Origin: an uncultured Porphyromonas sp.
Lineage (GTDB): Bacteria > Bacteroidota > Bacteroidia > Bacteroidales > Porphyromonadaceae
Direction: 5' to 3'
NCBI GenBank assembly: GCA_900539765.1
Contig: UQDF01000009.1
Coordinates: forward strand, 1-47,116
Length of the DNA stretch: 47,116 nt
The position numbers and the translations under genes are program-made. Within the stretch, counting starts at the first letter, position 1. Every line of letters starts with the position of its first letter. Below are positions 35,835 through 44,395 of the stretch, in pieces. The notes beneath the pieces are model-generated. The model made no database searches. It had not been told where the DNA came from and saw nothing but the letters and a program-made list of their open reading frames with translations.

Positions 35835-35842
35835 TATTTTTG
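35835..35842 (+). promoter_or_regulatory. -7 box of the radical SAM operon
   Basis: TATTTTTG matches TAnnTTTG. Initiation near 35849 would leave a 79-nt leader before ATG 35928. A -33 box is not clear. Confidence 0.5.
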
Positions 35843-35849
35843 CCATTGA

Positions 35850-35910
35850 AAAGGGAGGTGTGTAGTTGTTCTTGAGCTTTGACAAAGAACCCACCCTTTA
35901 TTTTTTATTC
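35850..35910 (+). terminator. Attenuator-like stem-loop in the operon leader
   Basis: AAAGGG at 35850-35855 pairs with CCCTTT at 35894-35899, and GTTCTT at 35868-35873 pairs with AAGAAC at 35885-35890. The combined stem is followed by ATTTTTTATT. It lies wholly between the predicted transcription start and the first start codon, so it could stop transcription before the genes. No riboswitch class is recognised. Confidence 0.5.
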
Positions 35911-35927
35911 TACAGACGTTATTTGCT

Positions 35928-36764
35928 ATGATACAGCAGAAAAATGATCAATCCGTAAGAGGAAACACTAACCACAAAACGGATATAGAAACAATCAAGA
36001 AATACTATGCTGACCATGGTCATTTTCCGATGTTTAGACAAGTTCTGATAGAAACACGAACGGACTGCAATAGCCATTGTAAGTTCTGCCCTCACGCCTT
36101 CTGTCATAAACCCTTAGGGCTTATGTCTTGGGAGTGTTATAAGCGTATCATAGATCAATTGTCTGCTATGAACTATAATGGTCGTATTGCATTGATGCTA
36201 TCTAATGAGCCATTGCTAGAAAAACGATTGGAAGATATGATTCTTTATGCTCGAAAGAAATCTCCGCGTTTCTTTCTTGATATGACAACTAATGGCATTC
36301 TTCTAACGGTCGATAAGCTTGATCATTTTTTCGAACTAGGACTAGACAACATCAATATAAATGACTACAGGGGAGATCGCGATGTGTACCCAGATAAGTG
36401 GTCTTCTTTTGTTAAGCCCATTTACGATGCTTATTACAACAATCCAAAAGTATCTTTCCAGAAAAGACGAACAGATGAGATCTTACCTAACTATGCAGGT
36501 AATATACCACAAGACTTTATTGCTGAGGATTTTGGTTTTTGCAACTACCCCTTTCGTAAGATAACCATAGCATATACGGGAGACATTATATTGTGTTGCG
36601 ATGACTTTTTGTACGATACTAGCTTTGGTAATGTCATAACAAACAATCTTCTAGAGTGCTGGAATAGCCCTGATATGGAGAGAATTAAGCTCTCTTTACT
36701 AGATGGCAAGAGAATCTCTATTTGTAGCCGATGCAATGACTTTCAGGATTACGACATATACTAA
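35928..36764 (+). CDS. Radical SAM protein with SPASM-like C-terminus
   Basis: This 278-residue protein carries the 4Fe-4S/SAM motif CNSHCKFC (CX3CX2C) at residues 49-56, in the segment IETRTDCNSHCKFCPHAF. The C-terminal part has GDIILCCDDF, then ISICSRCNDF, cysteines placed like an auxiliary cluster of a shortened SPASM/twitch domain. SPASM enzymes often modify peptides, sugars or cofactors; the substrate cannot be read from the sequence. It is the first gene of a six-gene AT-rich operon and is preceded by an attenuator-like hairpin. The next gene starts 30 nt downstream. Base composition differs clearly from the flanking housekeeping genes, which suggests horizontal transfer. Confidence 0.82.
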   Translation: MIQQKNDQSVRGNTNHKTDIETIKKYYADHGHFPMFRQVLIETRTDCNSHCKFCPHAFCHKPLGLMSWECYKRIIDQLSAMNYNGRIALMLSNEPLLEKRLEDMILYARKKSPRFFLDMTTNGILLTVDKLDHFFELGLDNININDYRGDRDVYPDKWSSFVKPIYDAYYNNPKVSFQKRRTDEILPNYAGNIPQDFIAEDFGFCNYPFRKITIAYTGDIILCCDDFLYDTSFGNVITNNLLECWNSPDMERIKLSLLDGKRISICSRCNDFQDYDIY

Positions 36765-36794
36765 TGTATAGCATCTAAAAGCACTTGCTTAGCT

Positions 36795-37910
36795 ATGATA
36801 TTGAACAAAGAGCAGTTTGACGCTTTCTCTATGGAGATTGCCACATTCGGTAACATTCCGATTAGTAGCCAGTATTGTGGTATTGGTTGTGTTTTCTGTA
36901 AGGTTCACACAGATTCATACCTTGAGCATTATCCGAAGATTCCTCAGATAGATGAGGAAGATCTTCTAAAGGGTTTCGAATTTGTCAATCCTAAAGTTAA
37001 CTATGTCCGTTTGGGTGCTGGAGTACTGGTTGCACCGCATACAGATCCATTTCTTCACCCTAAAATTTACCAGTTCATCAAGATGGCATCGGAATACTTT
37101 CCGACCAAAATGATTACAACAGTGACTACTGGTGCCTATATTGATGAGAATATGATAGACTACCTAAATAACATACCTAACTATGGCATAGATCTCTCTC
37201 TAATCACTATGCAAGAGCAACGGGAGGCTATCATACCACGATCTGCACGTGAACGAACTATGTTTGTACTGAAAAATGGTCCCATCAATAAATGTACACT
37301 GATATTTACGGGCAAGCTGGATGAGCTAAAGCGGGATTTGGAGCTACTATACAGCTTAGGAATTAACAAAGTAGCCAAGCAGATACTAGTGCGTCGAATT
37401 GAGCACACCGACACGTCTCAGCAACGCCTTAAAACTCTATCTCGAGCTAGTATAGATGGGTATGAGAGATGTATAGAGTGGCTATCAGCTAACTATCCCG
37501 ATGTAGTCTTCACCGTGCCAGTACTTCGAGATAGCTATAGAGGTGGAAATAACGAATACTTTATTGAAGCAGAAGAGCACATAGATAGGCAAAAGAAGAT
37601 CATCTCCGAACTATCTGAAGATACCTTTATCAATCTCATCTGTCCAATGTCTGGCTATGAATATTTCACCAAGGCATTCATAGACTACCCCAATGTTCAG
37701 ACAAATCTTGTTGAAAATCACCTCTATGGGGGGTCTGTCACAGTTGCAGGTCTTTTGAATCATGCAGATATTCGAGAACAGTTTCATCCAGAGCGGAATG
37801 ACGTTATGTTGCTCCCAGAAGAGATGTACAATTCTGAGAGGAGAGACCTTAAGGGGGAGCAACTTGAGCTACTAGAACAATACTATAATGCAAAGATTTT
37901 TTTGACATGA
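36795..37910 (+). CDS. Radical SAM protein with DUF512-like C-terminus
   Basis: This 371-residue protein has the cluster motif CGIGCVFC at residues 28-35, then a TIM-barrel-like region (VRLGAGVLVAPHTDPFLHP; TVTTGAYIDENMIDYL). The C-terminal 60 residues, NHLYGGSVTVAGLLNHADI, then DVMLLPEEMYNSERRDLKGE, resemble the DUF512 tail of a group of uncharacterised radical SAM proteins. There GGxVTVxGLL precedes a loop with LLLPxxM and a terminal FLDG-like motif. No auxiliary cysteine cluster is obvious apart from an isolated CPMSGYEYF. Substrate unknown. Its last codons overlap the next gene by 4 nt (ATGA), so the two proteins are translationally coupled. Confidence 0.72.
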   Translation: MILNKEQFDAFSMEIATFGNIPISSQYCGIGCVFCKVHTDSYLEHYPKIPQIDEEDLLKGFEFVNPKVNYVRLGAGVLVAPHTDPFLHPKIYQFIKMASEYFPTKMITTVTTGAYIDENMIDYLNNIPNYGIDLSLITMQEQREAIIPRSARERTMFVLKNGPINKCTLIFTGKLDELKRDLELLYSLGINKVAKQILVRRIEHTDTSQQRLKTLSRASIDGYERCIEWLSANYPDVVFTVPVLRDSYRGGNNEYFIEAEEHIDRQKKIISELSEDTFINLICPMSGYEYFTKAFIDYPNVQTNLVENHLYGGSVTVAGLLNHADIREQFHPERNDVMLLPEEMYNSERRDLKGEQLELLEQYYNAKIFLT

Positions 37911-38785
37911 ACAATACTATATACTGGGACAAATTAAGAGTGCTAGTTACCAACTATTGTAACTATAAATGTCCTTTCTGCCATAATGAAGGCCAATCCT
38001 TTGATCATACGTCTCAAACTATGGATTTGGAGCTATTCAAAATGCTTATAGACGCTTTACAAGACGAAGATGTATCGGAGATTACTTTCAGCGGAGGAGA
38101 ACCATTTCTGAACGAACACCTCATCGAAATGATTCAGTACACATCTGAGAAAACCGATTGGGAAATGAGTTGTGCATCTAACCTATCATTGATAACAAAG
38201 GATCAGGTCTTAGAACTAGCACATATTCCATTGAAGTTTAATATTCAATTCCCATACATAGAGACAGAAAAGTTTCACCATAGTACAGGAGGTGGTAGTC
38301 TAGATAAAGTAAAAGACAACATACAGATGCTTCGCGATGCTGGATTGGATATTGGATTAAACTGTGTTATACAGAGAGGCTCTGCAGAAGAGGTAAGGAG
38401 TATGATTGGGTATGCTCTGAAGGAAGAACTATCTGTGAAGTTATTACCGCAGATAGGGCTTTGGGGCAGTCAGGACTTCAAAACATTTGTTTTTCCTATT
38501 CTAGAGGAGTACGCCATTAGTCGCAAAGATAAAGGGACTGGAGCGATTAGGTGGTTACTAGAAAAAGATGGTCACCAAATATCAGTGCTTTATATAGACT
38601 CTCCATGCTTTATCCGAGATATTGAAAGGTGTAAGCACTACTCTGAGATCAGAGTATTACCAGACATGAGGTTGCAAACGTGTATTCTTCATTCTGAAAA
38701 CACTGTAACACTGGATCTAAAGATGGGGAAAGAAAGGGTAAAACAACAGTTCAGAAAAGCATGGAAGAACTTGAAGAGTTGCTGA
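37907..38785 (+). CDS. MoaA-like radical SAM protein
   Basis: This 292-residue protein has the motif CNYKCPFC (CX3CX2C) at residues 18-25, in the context VLVTNYCNYKCPFCHNEG. The SAM-binding GGEP lies in EITFSGGEPFLNEHL. The C-terminus carries three more cysteines, CFIRDIERC, then SEIRVLPDMRLQTC. They are placed like the second cluster of MoaA but with different spacing (CX7CX16C). True MoaA makes the molybdenum-cofactor precursor; the changed C-terminus and the lack of other moa genes argue for a different substrate. It overlaps the methyltransferase gene by 25 nt. Confidence 0.78.
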   Translation: MNNTIYWDKLRVLVTNYCNYKCPFCHNEGQSFDHTSQTMDLELFKMLIDALQDEDVSEITFSGGEPFLNEHLIEMIQYTSEKTDWEMSCASNLSLITKDQVLELAHIPLKFNIQFPYIETEKFHHSTGGGSLDKVKDNIQMLRDAGLDIGLNCVIQRGSAEEVRSMIGYALKEELSVKLLPQIGLWGSQDFKTFVFPILEEYAISRKDKGTGAIRWLLEKDGHQISVLYIDSPCFIRDIERCKHYSEIRVLPDMRLQTCILHSENTVTLDLKMGKERVKQQFRKAWKNLKSC

Positions 38786-39396
38786 AACAGTACAATCTGG
38801 AGCATTCTGAAGATTTAAGTCTATCCCCCTGGAGAAGTCAGTATTGTAGGGTTCCGTTTCCCAAATATTGGCAGAGAGTATATCAGATTATGAACGATAT
38901 AGATCGGTCTAACAGAGTTATTGAGATTGGTTGTGGTCAGGGAGATGTAACAGCGATATTTTGTTATCTAGGATTTCAAGAAGTAGCTTCCTTTGAGAAG
39001 GAGCAAGCCCTAGTTACAAAGGCAAAACGCCGAATAAACGATCTATTTGATCGAAAGGACGTGATTGTTCAAGGCTTATTTCCAGAGAAAGATATCTTAC
39101 GCTGTGATGTACTGGTACTCGTCAATTGTGCTTATCAAGATTTGGCTGGCAGCAGGGAAGAGTACAAAAGACTCCTAATGAACTATTACGCTTCGGCAGG
39201 GTATCCTCAATACTTTATTATGGAAGTTATCGACTCCTCTTATACACAATACGATAAGGAGTTCCCAAACCATATACGGCTTTCTTATGAGGATGTCGAA
39301 GAGATGTTCCCGAACTTTAGGATTCAATCATGGGCAACATATATTTTCCCACAGAATAGGAAAAGCAAAACACTATATTTGATCGAGAAGAAATGA
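38761..39396 (+). CDS. SAM-dependent methyltransferase
   Basis: This 211-residue class I methyltransferase has motif I VIEIGCGQGDVTAIF at about residues 58-72. The acidic residue of motif II is in ASFEKEQALV, and motif IV-like DVLVLVNCAYQDL follows. Such proteins methylate small molecules, sugars or proteins; nothing in the sequence fixes the target. The start overlaps the 3' end of the MoaA-like gene by 25 nt and the stop overlaps the next start (ATGA), so it is embedded in the operon. The ATG at 38761 is the first that leaves a complete N-terminal helix; a later start cannot be excluded. Confidence 0.75.
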   Translation: MEELEELLKQYNLEHSEDLSLSPWRSQYCRVPFPKYWQRVYQIMNDIDRSNRVIEIGCGQGDVTAIFCYLGFQEVASFEKEQALVTKAKRRINDLFDRKDVIVQGLFPEKDILRCDVLVLVNCAYQDLAGSREEYKRLLMNYYASAGYPQYFIMEVIDSSYTQYDKEFPNHIRLSYEDVEEMFPNFRIQSWATYIFPQNRKSKTLYLIEKK

Positions 39397-41141
39397 AGGT
39401 GCTCATTGTTACCACAGAGATAGGTGTCACGGAGGGAGGGCTGGCACTGGCGTGTCAGAGAGTTGTAGACTTACTAGCCAAGGAGTATGATATAGAGATT
39501 GCTTTATCTTCAGAGTATCCTATTTACACCGCAAAAGGAGGGATAAATCCAACTATCGGAGATAGTATTAGAAAAGAATACAAGCTCAAATACGACTGTC
39601 AGGCCTATGCAAATGTAGATGTGATCATTGCCTTTGGAGGTCGGTTCAATGGATACTATTCTGCTCTACTTGCTTCTAAGATAGGTAAGCGATTTATCCT
39701 AGTTCTTCGAGGTAGTGATGTAAACATAGCAAAGTGGTCTGTTGAAGACACATTGTATCTCCGAGAGGCAGCCACAAAGGCAAGCGAAGTCATATGTCTT
39801 TCAGAAGAAATGATTCAAAATCTGCTGAGCATATGCCCTGAGGCTAAAGAAAAAGTGCAGATCATTCCAAATCAACAAGAGGGAATATGCTCGGGATTTA
39901 CCTTTAATGATTTCTCTCGCAAGATTATTGTAGGGGTTGCAGCTTCCCACTTAAATGAGAAAAAAGGCATTGGAAACCTATTAGCAATGCTTGTCGAGTT
40001 TAAAAAAATATCAAGTAAAGATATTCGCTTGGAGCTTGTCGGAGATGTCGATATCGACCTGCTCGAAAACTATAAAAGAGAGATTGCCATGTATGGCTTA
40101 GAAAATTGTATTGTATTTGTGGGTTATCAGACCCGCGATGCGCTCAGAGCTACTATGAGAAAGTGGGACTTTTACATACAAGCCTCTGTTTGCGAGGGAC
40201 ACCCAAACTCCATCTTCGAATGCTTATGCAGTGGTACAGGGTTCATCAGTAGTAAGACTGGGTATATTGCAGAGAGACTCCAGAATTTATTTCCAGAGTT
40301 TTTCTTTGATAGCTTCTCTCCGAAGATCATAGCAAAGAAGCTTAAGGATCTTGCAGAAACTTCGAATCTTGCTAGTCGCTACCTAGCAGCATTTTATGAG
40401 CTAAAAAAAGGGTGTACAAAAGAGGAAGTGGATAGGAAGTGGATAGATCTACTAGCCTATAATAAAACAAAAAGGAAGAATCTCGATGTTGAAAACATTG
40501 TATGTGTGGGGCTACATGATGTAAAGGGAGATGTGCATGATAGCATTACAACGCCGACTAGAGTTTTCCGTAATTTCGTTGAATATGTGGTAGACCAAGG
40601 ATATGGTATATGCTCCATGACCGATTATCTTCATAAATCTAGAGAGGAAAGGAAACAATGGATTGTATGCACTTTTGATGACGGCTACAAGAGCCTGATC
40701 CATGATGCATTACAAATACTAAAGAAGCACAGCTTCACAGCTACTGTCTTTGTCTGCACAGGCCTTATAGGAAAAGATAACTCATGGAATAATAAGGATG
40801 CAGACTTGAGAGAGCATCTCAATAAGGACGAACTCAAACTTCTCAAGAGAGAGGGGTGGGAGATAGCCTCACATGGTGTGTTTCATAAGAATATGCTCAA
40901 ACTTAGTGATACTGAGGTTGAATACGAGCTATTAGAGTCGAAGAAGATGCTTGAGCAATTAATAGGGTCCTGTGAGACTTTTGCTTATCCTTATGGAGCA
41001 TACAATAAATTCATTTCTCAATGTGTCGCAAAGTACTATTCGTATGCATTCTCTGTAGATCAGGGAGGTACCTCAATGTCTGTTGATAGATATCAACTGA
41101 AAAGATACTCTATCACTGAAATTTATGAAATGCTGAAATAG
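39393..41141 (+). CDS. GT4-type glycosyltransferase fused to a polysaccharide deacetylase (CE4)
   Basis: This 582-residue two-domain protein combines a transferase and a deacetylase. Residues 1-330 are a GT-B glycosyltransferase: the N-terminal EGGLALACQRVVDLL and IAFGGRFNGYYSALLASKIG, and the donor-site region with ASVCEGHPNSIFECLCSG, the GT4 E-x7-E-like element. Residues 370-582 are a NodB/CE4 deacetylase: TFDDGYKS (motif 1, metal-binding Asp), SHGVFHKN (motif 2, HxxxH metal site), FAYPYGAYN (motif 3). The fusion suggests that a sugar carrying an acetamido group is transferred and then N-deacetylated, or vice versa. No signal peptide is seen, so it acts in the cytoplasm. The next gene starts 2 nt after the stop. 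Confidence 0.82.
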   Translation: MKVLIVTTEIGVTEGGLALACQRVVDLLAKEYDIEIALSSEYPIYTAKGGINPTIGDSIRKEYKLKYDCQAYANVDVIIAFGGRFNGYYSALLASKIGKRFILVLRGSDVNIAKWSVEDTLYLREAATKASEVICLSEEMIQNLLSICPEAKEKVQIIPNQQEGICSGFTFNDFSRKIIVGVAASHLNEKKGIGNLLAMLVEFKKISSKDIRLELVGDVDIDLLENYKREIAMYGLENCIVFVGYQTRDALRATMRKWDFYIQASVCEGHPNSIFECLCSGTGFISSKTGYIAERLQNLFPEFFFDSFSPKIIAKKLKDLAETSNLASRYLAAFYELKKGCTKEEVDRKWIDLLAYNKTKRKNLDVENIVCVGLHDVKGDVHDSITTPTRVFRNFVEYVVDQGYGICSMTDYLHKSREERKQWIVCTFDDGYKSLIHDALQILKKHSFTATVFVCTGLIGKDNSWNNKDADLREHLNKDELKLLKREGWEIASHGVFHKNMLKLSDTEVEYELLESKKMLEQLIGSCETFAYPYGAYNKFISQCVAKYYSYAFSVDQGGTSMSVDRYQLKRYSITEIYEMLK

Positions 41142-41143
41142 AA

Positions 41144-42193
41144 ATGAGGAGGATACTAGGAATATTTCGAGGATTTCCCGGACTAGGTCGTGTTGTATCG
41201 GGACTTTCCCTTTTGGAAACGATGAGGGATAAATATGGTTGTAAAGTAGAGCCCATATCATACCTGCAAGGTAACCGCTATTTAGAACTTAAGGGATATG
41301 AAATCTCTCAAGAGGTTAGTCCTATGGACTTTTGCTCCATAGGGTTGCTTCCGACAAATACTATGGGGGCTTATATTCATAAGAAAGTTCGTAACCTGCG
41401 ACCAGATCTTGTGATTATAGATGGAGAGCCATTGATTATCCAGTCATTGAAGATTTCACACCCACTGCTCAAAGTTGTAGCATTAGTTAATCCTTCAGAC
41501 ATTGAAAACAGGGAGAATGATCAAGATGCGATGAGCTACTTTAATGCTATGTATTCTCTAGCAGATTTAACCATAGTTCATGGATTACGGAGTGTCCTAA
41601 ATACTGGAGTATACAAGAGGTTGCTATCTCTAAACACTATCCTTAGATGGGAGATTTTGGATGTTTGCAATTGCAGGACCAAAGAGATATATTGTCTATT
41701 GGGTGGAGGGACGGTGAATGTTGGTGATTTATTTGCGCAATCAACAGCGCAAATAGCCAAGCTCTGTATGGATACCTCCGCCTACCTAAGCGAATATAAA
41801 ATGCATATTATCTGCTCATCTCAGAATATCTATCTCGAGCTTAACAAGTATGAGCATGGAGAGAACGTAATACTTCATGATGGGATTCTCGATATGCGAC
41901 AATGCTATTCAAAGGCTGGTCTTGTTATTACGAGGTCTGGTAGAAATACTTTGAGCGAATTGGCATATCTAGGGATTCCCGCACTCTCCTTCCTTTCAGG
42001 CTGTCAATACAGGCAAGCAGAGCAAAGACAGAACTTAGAAGCTTTAGGAGCTCCAAATGTCAAACCTGTCGATATTAGTATACAACCTCAGAAGTTTGCG
42101 GATCAAATCAAAGATATGATTGCGAAGCCATATCAAAGAAAAAGGTTCACCCCCGGGAATGAACAAGCTATACAAGAGATCTTAAAGCTATAG
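41144..42193 (+). CDS. MurG-like (GT28) glycosyltransferase
   Basis: This 349-residue GT-B protein begins RRILGIFRGFPGLGRVVSGLSLLE, a glycine-rich loop typical of the family. The donor-binding C-terminal half contains CYSKAGLVITRSGRNTLSELAYLGIPALSF. This matches the MurG/GT28 pattern in which a serine/arginine-glycine turn is followed by a TLSE helix whose glutamate contacts the nucleotide sugar. It is cytoplasmic or membrane-associated. With the preceding transferase it gives the operon two glycosylation steps. This is the last gene of the operon; the coding strand ends 100 nt before the left end of the IS element. Confidence 0.78.
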   Translation: MRRILGIFRGFPGLGRVVSGLSLLETMRDKYGCKVEPISYLQGNRYLELKGYEISQEVSPMDFCSIGLLPTNTMGAYIHKKVRNLRPDLVIIDGEPLIIQSLKISHPLLKVVALVNPSDIENRENDQDAMSYFNAMYSLADLTIVHGLRSVLNTGVYKRLLSLNTILRWEILDVCNCRTKEIYCLLGGGTVNVGDLFAQSTAQIAKLCMDTSAYLSEYKMHIICSSQNIYLELNKYEHGENVILHDGILDMRQCYSKAGLVITRSGRNTLSELAYLGIPALSFLSGCQYRQAEQRQNLEALGAPNVKPVDISIQPQKFADQIKDMIAKPYQRKRFTPGNEQAIQEILKL

Positions 42194-42293
42194 TCGAGTT
42201 TATGGAGTGGCTAGTTTTTTAAGGCATAGGACTAGAGGACCATACGTAGATAGTATAGGATAAGTAAAAATGAAGCTGTGGCTTATCGCCTAG

Positions 42294-44395
42294 CCCAAGT
42301 TTCACGGCAAAAATGAGTTTTGGGGTGTTTTGCCCCGATATTTGAGGAGGCGAGAGTCGTAACTGATTGTGTATCAAAGGAGGCTTTTGGTGAGTGGGGG
42401 GTGATTCCGATTTGTAGGACACTTTTGGTTGAAATATTTGTCGTTACTTTGCGCCATGCACGCAAATGTTCAGACCTGTTTCAACCCAGCTATTGGTGAG
42501 AAGGCTCCTTATTATCGACTGAAGGAGTCTTATCGTGATGTGCGGGGAAATGTCCATTCACTGATCCTGCTCAACGTTGGCTTCGACCCCTCCATCGATG
42601 CCCTGCAGGCTAAGAAGATAGCTCGTGCACTGACGAATAGATTTGAGAATCGCCACGCCAAGACGCTCTTCAGCGAACGGCTTAATGGGTTGACTGAGCA
42701 CGAACAAGCTAAGGCTGACGAGTGGTGGAATAGGATGATTCAGGAGGGCGGGATAGACCGCTTTGACAAGCGAGAGCAGGCTGCTCGCAAGGAAGCGGAA
42801 CACTACATCGACCTAGACACCGCCAAGCACACCGATGCCCGCAATGTGGGTGCCGAGTGGCTCTGCAAGCAAACCATTGATAAGCTAGAGCTGGAGAGCT
42901 TTTTGAAGCGTCAAGGTTGGTCGGAGCAGGCCATCCATACGGCTCTCTCGGCACTGATCGTTCGCACCGTCTATGCCACCTCTGAACACGCTTCCTACTT
43001 CACCATGCGGGACAATTCGGTGGCTGCTGAGCTTCACTCAGGTCGCCCTGATTGGCTTCCAGGCAGGAATGCGCTCTAAACGATTACCGACCAACTCTTT
43101 GCCCTCAAGGAGCAACTCGATCAGCATCTCTGCATGATGACCGACCACCTCTTTAATATAGACAATAAGCTGATGCTGTTTGACTTGACCAACTTCTACT
43201 TTGAGGGAAGCAAGCGCAATAGCCAGAAGAGCAAGTTTGGTCGCTCCAAGAAAAAACGCTCCGACTGCAAGCTCCTTGTCTTGGCGCTCTGCATCAACAA
43301 AGAGGGATTCATTCGCTACTCTTCGATCCCCGAGGGCAATACGGCAGACCCGAAGTCTTTGCCCGATATGATTGAGAGCTTGGCTCAGAAAAGCCCTGCC
43401 AGAAAGGAAAAGACGCTGATCTTCATGGATGCAGGCATTGCCACAGAGGAGAACCTAACGAAGATCAAGGCGAAGAGCTACAACTACCTCTGCGTCTCGC
43501 GTACGAGGCTGAAGGAGTACACCCTCCGAGAGGATCACAAGTGTGTCATCGTGCAGGACTCCAGCAAGCGAGAGATCAAGCTTCGTGAGGTACACACGGC
43601 TCCTGATGAGGACTATTTCCTAGAGATTACCTTCCCCTCAAAAGCGATGACTGAAGCCTCTATGAACAGGCAATGGCGCAGTCGTTTTGAGGCTGAGTTG
43701 ATCAAGATAAACGAGGCGATCAAAAAGAAGGGTGGCACGAAGAAGTACGAAAGAGTTGTTGAGCTAACAGGCAGAGCCATAGAGTGTTATCCGTCGATCG
43801 CACGCTACTACGAGATCAACTATATCCGCAGTGAGGAGAAGCCCTTAGAGATGCAAGAGGTGGCTTGGAAGATCAAAGACCTCTCAAAGGTAGAGGGCGG
43901 TCACGGCGTTTACTTTTTGCGTACCAACGTCCGTACACTAGACGAGCGCACTACTTGGGACTACTACAACTTGATTCGAGAGATCGAGTGCACGAATCGT
44001 CAGCTCAAGACGGACCTACACTTGCGCCCGCTCTTTCATCAGACGGATCAGCGCAGCGATGCCCATCTCTTCTTTGGCCTGCTCGCTTATTGGGTTGTCA
44101 ACACCATACGCTGTGGACTCAAAGCACAGGGCGAGAGCTGCTACTGGCAAGAGATCGTCCGACGTATGTCTACACAGAAGTTGGTCACCACCGAAGGCGT
44201 CAATCCGCTGGGCGAAAAGGTCGAAATGCGACAATGTAGCAAGCCCTCAAAACAAGCCACCGAGATCTACCAAAAGCTAGGCCTACGAGAAGCCCCCTTT
44301 AGGAAAATCAAAATCTGTAGGACACAAAGTCCATAACTCAAACGCTCCTGCCCGCTACCAGCAACCATTACACACTTTCTCCCGTGAAACTTGGG
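42294..44395 (+). mobile_element. IS1634-like insertion sequence
   Basis: The element is 2102 bp between inverted copies of CCCAAGTTTCACGG (left 42294-42307; right, reverse complement, 44382-44395). The pairs continue imperfectly inwards. It contains one transposase gene, interrupted by a stop. No short target-site duplication is seen (left flank ends GCCTAG, right flank begins TCAAAA). Some IS1634 members make long duplications, or the ends may have been joined by recombination. The right end fuses directly to the truncated 3' part of another gene. The ends are inferred from the repeat and that junction. Confidence 0.7.
42456..44336 (+). pseudogene. IS1634-family (DDE) transposase with in-frame stop
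   Basis: One continuous frame of 626 codons is broken by a TAA at 43077-43079 (codon 208), just after WLPGRNAL. Translation resumes in the same frame with TITDQLFALKEQ. After the stop the catalytic core is intact: LMLFDLTNFYFEG (first Asp), IFMDAGIATEEN (second Asp), and the YNLIREIECTNRQLKTDL segment with the third acidic residue and the E-x6-K element. The lesion is a single nonsense codon; a sequencing error or readthrough cannot be excluded. Base composition is closer to the housekeeping genes than to the radical SAM operon beside it. A TTG start at 42429 is also in frame. Confidence 0.85.

Noticed and set aside
35710..35880. Open frame of about 54 codons before the first radical SAM gene
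   Set aside because: It spans the short hairpin with its T-run and the -7 box, and has no protein-like features.
42374..44303. AAAGGAGGCTT-like inverted match at both ends of the transposase gene
   Set aside because: The right copy is inside the transposase coding end and the match is imperfect; considered chance.
42411..44327. GTAGGACAC present on both sides of the transposase gene, considered as IS termini
   Set aside because: The two copies are in direct orientation. The inverted CCCAAGTTTCACGG pair farther out explains the gene junction on the right better.
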